A DNA stretch of 64,000 nt. Source: Paraburkholderia sp. ZP32-5 (GTDB taxonomy: Bacteria > Pseudomonadota > Gammaproteobacteria > Burkholderiales > Burkholderiaceae). The position numbers and the translations under genes are program-made. The notes beneath the pieces are model-generated. The model saw only the letters and a program-made list of their open reading frames with translations, was not told the DNA's origin and made no database searches. The stretch spans positions 2,232,001-2,296,000 of the forward strand of contig NZ_JAJEJP010000002.1 of the NCBI RefSeq assembly GCF_021390495.1, read 5' to 3'. This document shows positions 44,676 to 53,494 of this stretch, one piece after another. How positions within the stretch are numbered: the stretch's first letter is position 1; each line of letters starts with the position of its first letter.

Positions 44676-46638
44676 GGAATTGACTCCTGTAGCCAGTTTC
44701 GAATTGCGCCATTTTCTGTGCAGTTTCCGGAGAGACATTGAGCAGGCCACATACCTTCTTCTGAGCGACGGGTATATCTCGCTTGACAAACTCCCAATCT
44801 GGCTTGTCCTGAATGTAAGAAATCAGCCAGTAGTAATGAAACACCAGCATCCTGTGTAGACCGGTGTGAACGCGCAGATCGTCCGGTAGGGAGATGCTTC
44901 CCGCGACCGCGAAAGCACTCTTGAGTGTTGTCGACGAGTACACCTTCTGGATGTTCGGCATGTCCCTGTAGTCTTCCGGGAAGTGTTGAAGGAGAGAAAA
45001 CATCCAGAAGTACTGCTGGCAGTGACGGGCCTCGTGATACAGCGTGTCGGCAAATGCTCTGAGGCGCTCTTCAAGAGCGCCAGGGTCGCTTTTACGTTCG
45101 ATGATGTGCGCAATTTCGCTGTCGTTGATTGCGATGACCCAGGAGTTGCTCACAAACGCCGCGCTGACGTCCTTCCGCAGGTTGTACTGCCTTGCGCGAT
45201 CTGAATTTGCGATCACAATTTCGGGTAAGGAATCGTCATCGTCCGATCGGACGGAAACTTGATGCCGCAATCCAAATGGTCCGGAGCCAAGTGCACTCAC
45301 TAATGGCTTCTTGATCGCTTCCTCAATCGTGCTTCTCATGCTGGAACTCAACGGCCAGGTAAATCGCGACCAATCAATGCCCTTCAACGCTGCCTTTATT
45401 GCAGCCGTATATGCCTTGGTCACCGGGTATTCAACGCCCTTGCGCATCGACATACCCGCAGGCGCATCCCCCTCGCGCGCACCGTTGATGAAGTGATGGA
45501 ACCGCAACCCGAAGTTCATCGGATCGCATGAGACGAATTCGGGCGGCTTGTCTTCTGTCGTTGCGCCCTGACTGGGTGTTGCGGTGAGCTTTCCCGCGAC
45601 CTGGGCACTGCGCTTTTCAGCGTTGGGGGCGGCACCGCTGAATGGCTCATCTGTCTCCCGGATGACTGCACCTTTACTGAGTGCAATCACCTTATCCGGA
45701 TCACTCGCCGCGAACAGTTCGACTGTCGCGAACCCGGGCAAATTGCTCGTGACCAGACGCGTTTCCCCAAGCGCATTGGTGACACCCCTGATCACCTGAC
45801 CATCATCCATCGTGATCCGGTACGGTTGGCCTGCAAGTGCGAAGCCGGTATCGTGTTCGACCAGCACGTAATGCGCGGCGAGCCGGCCGGGCTTCTCAGG
45901 TGTCACCGGCATGTTGACGGGTATGGCCACCGGCACATCCGTCTGATGACTCGCCGCATGGACCCGGTGCTCGCCCTCCGTATAGACCCGGTATCCCTGC
46001 GCATTGATCACCACCTTCGTGGTGCCGGCCTGGAACACGATCTCGTTGCTGGCGATCAGGTTGATCGAGTCTGTCCTGCTGATGATGCTGACAACACGCT
46101 GCGCGATGACCTCGACATCGTCGTTTTGCGCCTCGATCAGCACCTTGCCCGCTGCCGCTTTGATCCTGATGGCAAGGTTCTGAGCGAACACCCGCACGCC
46201 ATTGACCGCCGATGCCAGTAGCGATTTCAGCGCTGCGATGCTGACATGCTCGCCTGCCGTGAGCGCAACGTGTTCAGCACTCGCCAGATGCGCGCTTTGT
46301 GCAGCCGTGATGCCGACACCCGCCGCACTGGCCAGCACAATGTCCGGCCTCGCGAGTTGTGGAAACGGCGCGCTTTCGTTCGGTACAGCCCCGCGTATCG
46401 CATCGTTCTGCGCCCCGATCGCATCCGATACATCGCCCTGACTGGTCTTCGGTTCCTGCGCCTCATACCGTCGCGCGAGACCGGCAAGACCCTCATGGAT
46501 ATCGCGCGCCTGTGTGAGCCGTGCGACGGCCTCGCTCAGATCCTTCGCGGGCGCGTTGGCACAGTCGCGTGCATCGCTGGTAATCAGCAAGCCCGATTGG
46601 CCCGCGCGACACCCCACGCACCGGTCGCCAGTTCCCAC
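44539..46638 (-). CDS. vgrG: VgrG C-terminal half: DUF2345 and HExxH metallopeptidase-like toxin (separated by frameshift)
   Basis: The second part of a split VgrG. True coding begins at about 46592 (GLLITSDARD), so the listed Met at 46638 is not a real start. DUF2345-type sequence (AQNDAIRG, VGITAAQSAHLASAEHVALTAGEHVSI) is followed by a transthyretin-like linker (YRITMDDGQVIRGVTNALGETRLV). A C-terminal domain of about 300 residues carries HEARH at 45022-45036, matching the zinc-peptidase HExxH motif. Pseudomonas VgrG2b also bears a C-terminal zinc metallopeptidase that acts in the periplasm; similarity beyond the motif was not tested. Confidence 0.82.
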   Translation of the reverse strand: MGTGDRCVGCRAGQSGLLITSDARDCANAPAKDLSEAVARLTQARDIHEGLAGLARRYEAQEPKTSQGDVSDAIGAQNDAIRGAVPNESAPFPQLARPDIVLASAAGVGITAAQSAHLASAEHVALTAGEHVSIAALKSLLASAVNGVRVFAQNLAIRIKAAAGKVLIEAQNDDVEVIAQRVVSIISRTDSINLIASNEIVFQAGTTKVVINAQGYRVYTEGEHRVHAASHQTDVPVAIPVNMPVTPEKPGRLAAHYVLVEHDTGFALAGQPYRITMDDGQVIRGVTNALGETRLVTSNLPGFATVELFAASDPDKVIALSKGAVIRETDEPFSGAAPNAEKRSAQVAGKLTATPSQGATTEDKPPEFVSCDPMNFGLRFHHFINGAREGDAPAGMSMRKGVEYPVTKAYTAAIKAALKGIDWSRFTWPLSSSMRSTIEEAIKKPLVSALGSGPFGLRHQVSVRSDDDDSLPEIVIANSDRARQYNLRKDVSAAFVSNSWVIAINDSEIAHIIERKSDPGALEERLRAFADTLYHEARHCQQYFWMFSLLQHFPEDYRDMPNIQKVYSSTTLKSAFAVAGSISLPDDLRVHTGLHRMLVFHYYWLISYIQDKPDWEFVKRDIPVAQKKVCGLLNVSPETAQKMAQFETGYRSQFHEEDAYACAEVVQAYWQNPGDPLVRNPGTCTAQYVDALKVVGARG

Positions 46639-48386
46639 CCTTCGCCGCGCGCTTCCTGCCGGCCGGCTTTACGCACGATGCGCGTGTTGTAACCAAGCAC
46701 GAGGCGCGACTGCGCGTGATCGCTGGCAAGCTGGACCTGAAGCTGCTTCGGCGTGTCATCCAGCACGAAGTGATTGGACTGGCCGTGATATCCGCATTCG
46801 AGATCGCGGCTGACGATGCCTGAGAGCGCCCGGTTATCCGGCAGCTTCCAGGGCGGCTGGTTCCATGCGTTGACCATCCGGTCCGAGACGTACGGCTTAT
46901 CCGGATCGCCCTCGTGATAGCTGACGGTGACTTCCTGACCGGTACGCGGCAGGTAGATTGCACCGAACCCGTTGCCCTGCCACGGTGATGAAACACGCAG
47001 CCAGCAGCTGGCGTTCTCGTCTTTCGGGCCAAGCCGGTCCCACACGAAGCGGACCTTCACACGCGCGTATCCATCGACCCAGATGCGCTGATTTTCCGGG
47101 CCGACGACGATGGCCGTTTCGCTGGCACAGTGTGGCTTCTTCTTCGGGCGGTTCCTGAAGAATGTATTGGTGGGTTGCAGTACGAAGCTGGTCACGCAGT
47201 GGCGAGATTCATCGCTCGCTTCCTGACTACCAGACTCCGTGCTCTGCGCCGGATTACGGATATCAAGCGTCGTCGACACAACCAGATACTCGGCATTGAC
47301 CTCCCGCTGCGGATGCTCATCGAGCCAGAACGTCTTCCCCGTTGTCAGCCCGCGCAGATTGCCGCGTCCCTTCAGACGCAGGCCACGGCTGCGCATCGCA
47401 TCGACGCGCACGCTCGCAAGATAGCCGGCTTCGTCCTGACAGTTATTGGGCGACCCCGATAATCCCGCCGCACCGGCGAGCGGCTGCGAAAAATCACCCC
47501 ATCCGTGCTGTTCGATGTTGTCGTGCGCGCTGTCGCTATGGTCTGCAAATCCGCCGTCGAGTTGCGCACCAGGACGCGTGTAGTCGTAATCGGTCAGGCT
47601 GATCCTGCCTGCCGTGATGCGGCGTGAGACCTGGAGCCGGTAGATATGCTCTTCGTCAACGTGACGACTGTCGGGCGCACGATAGCGGATCCGGTCGTAC
47701 ACGTTGCCGTGCCTTTTGTGCGAGCCAGGCGAATCGCACAGCACCAGCGTCATGCCGTCGAACAGGTAGTAGATGCCCCATTCCTGCCAGATCCGCGTGA
47801 GGAAGTCGAAGTCGGATTCCCACATCTGCCGCACGTAATCGCGCTTCGGATAGCTGGTCCCCATCCCGGGACCACCAATCTCCATCACGACCGGCCACGG
47901 ATAGCGTGCGCTGAGCAGCCGGTCGGTGATGTCGACGACGCTCGCATCCTGGAAGATCCGGCTCTCGCAGTTCTTCGTGGCGAGCCACAGCCAGGGGCGC
48001 ACGGTGAAGCGGTAATAAGCGCGCCGGGCGTCGGTGCCGGTCAGCGTGACGTCTGTGATGAGCCCGGAAATCGTGCGACGGCATGTACCCTCATCGACTG
48101 CCTCGCCAGCTTTCAGCACCTCGCCACCGAAAAATCCGCCATCCGCAAAATCAATCGAGACATCAACAACCTGCCCAATCAGCCGATCCGGCACAACAAG
48201 TTCCTGCGCCTGCCATCGCGACAGCGTCGGCCGCTCGACCGTCACGACATCAAGCGCATATCGATAGAGGTGCCCAAGGGCTTCAGTACCACGCAGACGC
48301 ATCGGCGCCAGCACAGGCTCACCGCCCCAAGTCGGCAGGGCGTCTCCAGAAATACCTAATGTGCGGTGCTGTAATGGTTTGAGCAT
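46584..48386 (-). CDS. vgrG: VgrG spike N-terminal half (type VI secretion), frameshifted at its end
   Basis: A 600-residue frame that contains the gp27/gp44-like base (TEALGHLYRYALDVVTVE, RQMWESDFDFLTRIWQEWGIYYLF) and the gp5-like OB fold with WLRVSSPWQGNGFGAIYLPRTGQEVTVSYHEGDPDKPYV. It ends ATGAWGVARANRAC, exactly where VgrG proteins continue RANRGLLITSDARD. Restoring one G in the run at 46592-46594 joins it to the next frame and gives one protein of about 1282 residues. No strong ribosome site is visible at the ATG. No other T6SS genes lie nearby, so this is an orphan vgrG/effector island. Confidence 0.87.
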   Translation of the reverse strand: MLKPLQHRTLGISGDALPTWGGEPVLAPMRLRGTEALGHLYRYALDVVTVERPTLSRWQAQELVVPDRLIGQVVDVSIDFADGGFFGGEVLKAGEAVDEGTCRRTISGLITDVTLTGTDARRAYYRFTVRPWLWLATKNCESRIFQDASVVDITDRLLSARYPWPVVMEIGGPGMGTSYPKRDYVRQMWESDFDFLTRIWQEWGIYYLFDGMTLVLCDSPGSHKRHGNVYDRIRYRAPDSRHVDEEHIYRLQVSRRITAGRISLTDYDYTRPGAQLDGGFADHSDSAHDNIEQHGWGDFSQPLAGAAGLSGSPNNCQDEAGYLASVRVDAMRSRGLRLKGRGNLRGLTTGKTFWLDEHPQREVNAEYLVVSTTLDIRNPAQSTESGSQEASDESRHCVTSFVLQPTNTFFRNRPKKKPHCASETAIVVGPENQRIWVDGYARVKVRFVWDRLGPKDENASCWLRVSSPWQGNGFGAIYLPRTGQEVTVSYHEGDPDKPYVSDRMVNAWNQPPWKLPDNRALSGIVSRDLECGYHGQSNHFVLDDTPKQLQVQLASDHAQSRLVLGYNTRIVRKAGRQEARGEGWELATGAWGVARANRAC

Positions 48387-48448
48387 GCGTACGTCGCGTA
48401 ACAGGACGAACGCCAGTATCGAAAGCTCACACTCCGTTGTCTATCGGA

Positions 48449-48471
48449 TTTGGACTAAAATTTAGCCCAAA
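48449..48471. promoter_or_regulatory. 23-bp operator-like palindrome upstream of vgrG
   Basis: TTTGGACTAAA-A-TTTAGCCCAAA, 11-bp arms with one mismatch around a 1-nt centre, in an AT-rich island 62-85 bp upstream of the vgrG ATG. It may be an operator for vgrG, or part of the 3' structure after the carrier-protein gene. Confidence 0.45.
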
Positions 48472-48503
48472 TGAGAAAAATTATTTTGGGACTCATTTTG
48501 AGA

Positions 48504-48779
48504 CTACGACGCGTGAAATCGAGATAAGGCCGCCCTGTCACGAACCAGCGCCGCGATTTCGTCCACCGAGTCTATGAGGTTGACGTCAAAGTCAAACGTC
48601 GCGAAATCAATATCGAATTCCGCCTCCAGATTGGAAACGAGCATCAGCATCGACAGTGAATCGAGCCGGCCGCTGATAAAAAGCGACTCGTCATCGGCAA
48701 GCTCGTCGTTGTCGCCGCGATCACGCAGTGCGTTCGCAACGAACGCGCGAATCTGTACTTTATGTGCGTTGTCCATCAA
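48504..48779 (-). CDS. Acyl/aminoacyl carrier protein (DltC-like)
   Basis: A 91-residue carrier protein. FISGRLDSLSMLMLVSNLEAEFDIDF contains the 4'-phosphopantetheine attachment serine in DSL, and the spacing to EAEFDI and FD matches DltC. The ATG at 48779 overlaps the MBOAT stop by 4 nt. It is the last gene of a four-gene operon with the ligase, MBOAT and PAP2 genes, and should carry the activated amino acid or acyl group. Confidence 0.85.
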   Translation of the reverse strand: MMDNAHKVQIRAFVANALRDRGDNDELADDESLFISGRLDSLSMLMLVSNLEAEFDIDFATFDFDVNLIDSVDEIAALVRDRAALSRFHAS

Positions 48780-50269
48780 TCGACTCCAAAAAGACTGGCC
48801 ATGAATGTGATGCGCTGTTCGAGCGTATAGAACCGTGTTTCATTACCGAACGGATGAAGGCAGATGATGAACAGCCAGATCCCAACGAACGCTGCCACGC
48901 GGGCCGAGCGCGTGCGCGGTCCGCGTCGGCCGGCAAGTGAACGGACTTGTGAAATGCCGATTCCCACCGCCAATACGACGCAATAAAACGCGTAGCTCGT
49001 AAATGTCTCGACCGTGGCCTTGAGGCCGATCACGGCGACGAGTCCGATATCTCGAACGAAGTGGTAGATCGCGTTGCCGACGCCCGCGGCCATGAACGTC
49101 GCGAAGAAAATCCGCAAGCGCGGATGCTGCCGGAATGTCCGCAGAAAAGTCGGCAGAAAAAAGAAATCGACCAGCAGTTCCTTGAAATAGTAGTAGTACC
49201 GATTCCAGAAATCCGCGAGCGAACGCGATTCGAGTGGGCGCCATGTATTGCGTGGCAGACGATAACCAGCAAGGCGCGCCACCGCGATCGCCTGATGTCC
49301 CGCGGTAGCGAGCGCCAACGCCGAGAACACGACATCCAGCACGAGTGCTATCCAGCCCATCGCAATCGGATAGGGCCGATGCTGAAAATACGCGGCCTGT
49401 ACACCTTCGAGCGTGGGAATCCGCAGCACCGACATACCAATCCAGTGCGCGGCCGCGTTGATGTACAGCAAAATGCACGACCAGATGAGCAGCTTGACCG
49501 CTTTGAGCTGCGTCACCGCGATATCCCGGCGCGTGGTCGACTGAGCTTTGCGCAGGAATGCGGCGCCCTTCCCCCAGGGTGTCGACGTCGAACCCCAGAA
49601 TGGATGAAACAAACCTAGCTGGTGCAGCATCGGTCCCGGCGCGCGCGAACGCTGATCGACTAGCGCATAAGCGAAAAACCACATATTCGGCGTCGCGATA
49701 GCCAGAAACGCCCATACGCCAACTTTCAGCCATCCGTGAACGAACGGCATGCACGCGAGGCCGCACAGCACCGCTTCGATAGCGAGCAGCGTCAGGACCG
49801 GCCGACGAGCGACGAACAACTGATTGTCGCGTCGAACCGCGCTCAACGTGAGCCACGCGACCAGCACGAATGCGATCAGCGCCGTGTACGCCAGCGCGGC
49901 CGCGGACACGCCCGCGATCCGTTCTTGCGTCATCGCTGCAGTGATACTGTCGAGCGAAAACCACAGGCCGCCAATCGGCAGCAACGCGAAGCTGGCAACG
50001 AAGGTGGCGAGGCCGCGAAAACGCGGCACGTATGCCGATAATGCAGCCGCTCCGCACGCGATCGACATCGGCCAGCCGTTTAACCCTATCAGCAACAGCG
50101 TAAATAGCGTGACGATCAGCAGCCGGCCACGCCGGCTTTGCGCAAACTCGATGATGGGTTCGCGTCTATCGATCGCGATGGTCTCGTGGAACGTCAGCCT
50201 GCTTGCGCCTGCAACGGTCCGCGGATTCGCAGTCCCAGCATCGACGATCAATTCGGCGTGCTCGCTCAT
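48776..50269 (-). CDS. MBOAT-family acyltransferase (DltB-like)
   Basis: A 497-residue multi-pass membrane protein. The C-terminal half has the MBOAT core: LESRSLADFWNRYYYYFKELLVDFFFLPTF and GVGNAIYHFVRDIG, the latter with the probable active-site His. MBOATs such as DltB or AlgI move acyl or aminoacyl groups across the membrane. The first ~100 residues are less typical. It shares one base with the ligase stop (TGATG) and overlaps the carrier gene, so it is tightly coupled to both. Confidence 0.84.
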   Translation of the reverse strand: MSEHAELIVDAGTANPRTVAGASRLTFHETIAIDRREPIIEFAQSRRGRLLIVTLFTLLLIGLNGWPMSIACGAAALSAYVPRFRGLATFVASFALLPIGGLWFSLDSITAAMTQERIAGVSAAALAYTALIAFVLVAWLTLSAVRRDNQLFVARRPVLTLLAIEAVLCGLACMPFVHGWLKVGVWAFLAIATPNMWFFAYALVDQRSRAPGPMLHQLGLFHPFWGSTSTPWGKGAAFLRKAQSTTRRDIAVTQLKAVKLLIWSCILLYINAAAHWIGMSVLRIPTLEGVQAAYFQHRPYPIAMGWIALVLDVVFSALALATAGHQAIAVARLAGYRLPRNTWRPLESRSLADFWNRYYYYFKELLVDFFFLPTFLRTFRQHPRLRIFFATFMAAGVGNAIYHFVRDIGLVAVIGLKATVETFTSYAFYCVVLAVGIGISQVRSLAGRRGPRTRSARVAAFVGIWLFIICLHPFGNETRFYTLEQRITFMASLFGVD

Positions 50270-51861
50270 CAGCAGCTTTCCGTTTCGAGCCGATCGAACA
50301 GTGCACGCCGGTCGACCTTTCCGTTGCGATTCAGCGGCATGTCGGGCAACGCGACGACCCGCGACGGCACCATATACACGGGAAGACGTCGCGCGAGATC
50401 CCGGCGCACCTGGGCGGTATCGACGCTATCGCCGGCGACAAACGCGACGAGACCGCGCGTTGTGCCGCCATCGACTGGCCAGCCCACTGCGCCGACCAGA
50501 TCGGCACTCGCGACAATCCGCAGATGGGCTTCGATTTCTTCGAGTTCAATGCGATATCCGAGCAGCTTCAGTTGATTGTCGACGCGCCCCAGGTAATGCA
50601 ATGTTCCGGCTGCATCGCGTACGACTCGATCGCCGGTCAGATACCAGCGCGTGCCCGCACGAGTCGGAAAGCGCTGCGCCGTAAGCTCTGGCGCATCCAG
50701 ATAGCCGATCGCAAGTTGTGGACCGCCAATTCCCAGTTCGCCGGCTTCGCCGTCCGCGACCGTTGCCCCTGCTTCGTCGAACACGGCCGCGAGACTTCCG
50801 GGCAACGGCCTTCCGATCGCAACCACGTCGCGGCCCGACGTCAACGGCGTGGGCGTGCCGACCCTCTCGCTCATGCAATAGACGGTCGTCTCGGTCGGCC
50901 CGTAGAGGTTGTAGATCGTGCTGTTGGGTGCAGCGGCGCGCCACGCGTCGACGATCCCGGCGGACAACTGCTCACCGCCGAAAGCAGCGATGCGAATATC
51001 GGGCAGCACGTCGGGACGCAATGATTTCAGTTGCCGCAGCATTCCCACCAGCGACGGCACGGAGTTCCATACCGTGAGCCGCGCTTCGCGTGCCAGCTTG
51101 ATCGCATTCATTGCCTGATGCTTCGGAAGCACATAGAGCGATGCTCCGGCTTCCCACGTCGAAAACATGTTGTGCACCGATGCGTCGAAAGACGGCTCGG
51201 CGGTTTCGAGCACTCGGTCATCGGCGGTCAACCGCAATATCGCGGAGATCGAGTCGATATAGTGGCGTACAGCACCCGCCGGAATCACGACGCCCTTCGG
51301 CGTGCCGGTCGTGCCAGACGTGAAGATGATGTAAGCCGGGTGTGCCGCACCGACCTGCGTCGGCTCCGATAGCCGGATCGACGGCAGCGTATCGGACGAC
51401 ACTACGTTGCCGGCACAATCACTCAACTCACTCGACCCGCTCAATGCATGTCGATCGCAAGCGACGACAAGCGGCGGACATACATGGCGCGGCCCCTGCG
51501 CGAGCAAGGCTGCACCATGTGTGTCCACCACGATCGCGGCAAGGCCGCTGCGCGCCAGGATGTCGGCAATCCGCTCGGGCGGAGCGCTCGTGCTGATCGG
51601 CACATAGGTGCCGCCCGCCCAGCACATGCCGGGCAGTGCCACATACGCGTCGATGCTCGCCCGCGCGAGCACGCCAACGCGCGGCGGATGCCCGGTGCTT
51701 GCATGCCACGCCGAACTTTCATGCAGCAGGTGAGCAAATCGAGCGGCCCGTTGTGCAAGTTCGGCATAGGTCAGCGCGCGGCCATCACAACAAATGGCGA
51801 TCGACTCGGGCGTCTCGATACTGTGACGGTAAAGCGTCGAAGCCAGATTATGGTTGTCCAT
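50269..51861 (-). CDS. Amino-acid adenylating ligase (DltA/NRPS A-domain type)
   Basis: A 530-residue AMP-forming enzyme. Core motifs are in order: A3 YIIFTSGTTGTPKG, A5 NLYGPTETT, A7 WYLTGD, A8 GRVDNQLKLLGYRIELEEIEAHL and A10 NRNGKVDR. It should activate an amino acid as aminoacyl-AMP and load the carrier protein. Length and lack of attached domains match DltA rather than a full NRPS module. The amino acid cannot be assigned by eye. Confidence 0.87.
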   Translation of the reverse strand: MDNHNLASTLYRHSIETPESIAICCDGRALTYAELAQRAARFAHLLHESSAWHASTGHPPRVGVLARASIDAYVALPGMCWAGGTYVPISTSAPPERIADILARSGLAAIVVDTHGAALLAQGPRHVCPPLVVACDRHALSGSSELSDCAGNVVSSDTLPSIRLSEPTQVGAAHPAYIIFTSGTTGTPKGVVIPAGAVRHYIDSISAILRLTADDRVLETAEPSFDASVHNMFSTWEAGASLYVLPKHQAMNAIKLAREARLTVWNSVPSLVGMLRQLKSLRPDVLPDIRIAAFGGEQLSAGIVDAWRAAAPNSTIYNLYGPTETTVYCMSERVGTPTPLTSGRDVVAIGRPLPGSLAAVFDEAGATVADGEAGELGIGGPQLAIGYLDAPELTAQRFPTRAGTRWYLTGDRVVRDAAGTLHYLGRVDNQLKLLGYRIELEEIEAHLRIVASADLVGAVGWPVDGGTTRGLVAFVAGDSVDTAQVRRDLARRLPVYMVPSRVVALPDMPLNRNGKVDRRALFDRLETESC

Positions 51862-51868
51862 ACATCGC

Positions 51869-52924
51869 TCAGCTATTGTCGATTTTCGTTGGGCTGAACC
51901 GGAAAGCCGGCCGACAATAACGCGCGTAGATGCCTTCTTTTACAGTGCCTGGCGTGGCGTTCAGCGCAATGCGATTACCAATCAGACGAGACCCGCTTCC
52001 GAGCAATGCAATCGTTAGCGCGCTGAGCAGCAATCCCGCGAATACGTCGGTCAGATAGTGGCCTCCCTGCGTCGGCGTCGACAGAATCATCATCACGTTG
52101 AGCGGGATCCACAACAGCAATACGCGCGGCAGGCCACGAAGTGCGTAGACGAATAGAACTGCAAGCGTCGTGTGAAATGAAGGCATCGATACCATGCCCT
52201 GCCATGGCGCCACGTCGAACACGCGGAGCGTGCCATTGCGCAGCAAATAGAAGTCCGACACGGAAGACGCCGTATTAGGGTTCGTGATACCGAAATGCAG
52301 AAATGCGCTCGATGCGGGAATTGGCGTTGAAATCAGAAGAAGCAGAACTCCAGAGAGCATGAAGAGAAATACGAATTCCGATAGCTCTCTGACGCGGCCG
52401 GTCACGCCAAGAATGACCAGAACCGCGGGCCCCTGAATGAATATGCTGCAGTAGGCAACGCCAAGGATAAGCTGAAGTACCGGATGCGCTCGCACCCAAA
52501 GATAGACCGGCAACCAATGAAAACCAACAACGCCATCCAATTCCACGAGACGTTGATCGATAAGCGGTGCATTCACCGTCGCACAGAGGTACTGCAGCAA
52601 GTCGTAGACCGACACGAACGACGCCAGCAGCGTGAACCACGCGAACGTGGAAGCTACGCGGCTCAATCGGATCGTCCCGGTCAATGGCTTGTAACGGGGA
52701 ATACGTGCCACCCCGAAAAGCAAAACGGCCAGTGACGCAGATATCGCCACAAACTTCAACAGAGCAATGACACTGCTTTCCCGGACCGAATAGCCGCAGA
52801 CGGAAATCCAGATCCAATCAGTCATTGTGACCATTAGCACGACAGCCCATCCGATCACATATCGATTCAGGTACGTTGCCCCACGCCGTTTGCCTGAGCG
52901 TTCGTCGTTGTGGCTACCCATCAT
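51869..52924 (-). CDS. PAP2-family phosphatase/phosphotransferase membrane protein
   Basis: A 351-residue membrane protein with about seven to eight segments. It has the PAP2 catalytic motifs SMPSFHTT and GGHYLTDVFAG. The NAPLIDQRLVELDGVVGFHW segment is typical of the PAP2_3 (inositolphosphotransferase/Aur1-like) group. GGGGGA precedes the tandem ATGs (52924/52921). It is the first gene of the dlt-like operon, 7 bp before the ligase. It may hydrolyse a lipid pyrophosphate or transfer a phospho-headgroup. Confidence 0.87.
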   Translation of the reverse strand: MMGSHNDERSGKRRGATYLNRYVIGWAVVLMVTMTDWIWISVCGYSVRESSVIALLKFVAISASLAVLLFGVARIPRYKPLTGTIRLSRVASTFAWFTLLASFVSVYDLLQYLCATVNAPLIDQRLVELDGVVGFHWLPVYLWVRAHPVLQLILGVAYCSIFIQGPAVLVILGVTGRVRELSEFVFLFMLSGVLLLLISTPIPASSAFLHFGITNPNTASSVSDFYLLRNGTLRVFDVAPWQGMVSMPSFHTTLAVLFVYALRGLPRVLLLWIPLNVMMILSTPTQGGHYLTDVFAGLLLSALTIALLGSGSRLIGNRIALNATPGTVKEGIYARYCRPAFRFSPTKIDNS

Positions 52925-53145
52925 GAGTATCCCCCGTCTGTCGGCGCGGCATCCGTGACGATTGCCAGGCGCTCGACTACCACTGATTTTTTAGGTATTG
53001 GATCTGCACCGGAGTTTTTCCAGCCGTAAACGCTTACGCAATTGTGATGCCAAGGCTCTGCCAGTGGTGCTCTCCATCTGTACGCGAGATCTTTGGCGGA
53101 GAACGAGAGGTTGTCTGCCCAAAACGTCTCAACCTTAAGACGCAT
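52921..53145 (-). CDS. Short ORF overlapping the PAP2 start
   Basis: A 74-codon frame whose TGA overlaps the PAP2 ATG (ATGA). It has no clear ribosome site and no recognised family; base composition is lower in GC than its neighbours. It could be a leader peptide or non-coding promoter DNA. Beyond it, up to the 54-codon gene at 53330, I see nothing else. Confidence 0.25.
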   Translation of the reverse strand: MRLKVETFWADNLSFSAKDLAYRWRAPLAEPWHHNCVSVYGWKNSGADPIPKKSVVVERLAIVTDAAPTDGGYS

Positions 53146-53329
53146 TCAGGCCGGAATACGCTTTCCGACCCGAGCAATAGCGTTTTATATGCACGCCAGC
53201 CTGGTTCGAAGCCGCTAGATGCGGTTCAAGCAGAAGCGCAACGCGTCGTCATTCCCACTGTTTCCGTCCGGGATGATTCAGTTTTGAAATTTTGAAACCG
53301 GCGACGACACTGAAATAACGCCCCCCGCG

Positions 53330-53494
53330 CTATCCCCTGTTGAACATACTGAAAACACGCGAGATCGTTTTCGCTGCCAGCACCAGCAGAGCGCCGGAGA
53401 CGTTGTAGTCGACGCGATGCATCACGTCGGCCAGATAGAACACGGATAACGCAATGATCGGGTGGTAGATCGCACGGTTTATCAGGCTTTTCAT
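53330..53494 (-). CDS. Small membrane protein, 54 residues
   Basis: A short ORF starting MKSLINRAIYHPIIALSVFY and ending FSMFNRG. Its two hydrophobic segments (PIIALSVFYLADVM and SGALLVLAAKTI) flank HRVDYNV. Codon use is normal for the genome. GTGAGA precedes the ATG, a modest ribosome site. No family was recognised; it could be an inner-membrane microprotein. Confidence 0.5.
   Translation of the reverse strand: MKSLINRAIYHPIIALSVFYLADVMHRVDYNVSGALLVLAAKTISRVFSMFNRG

Noticed and set aside
46592..46594. Programmed ribosomal frameshift in VgrG
   Set aside because: No slippery heptamer or obvious downstream structure is visible; a one-base deletion or sequencing error is simpler.
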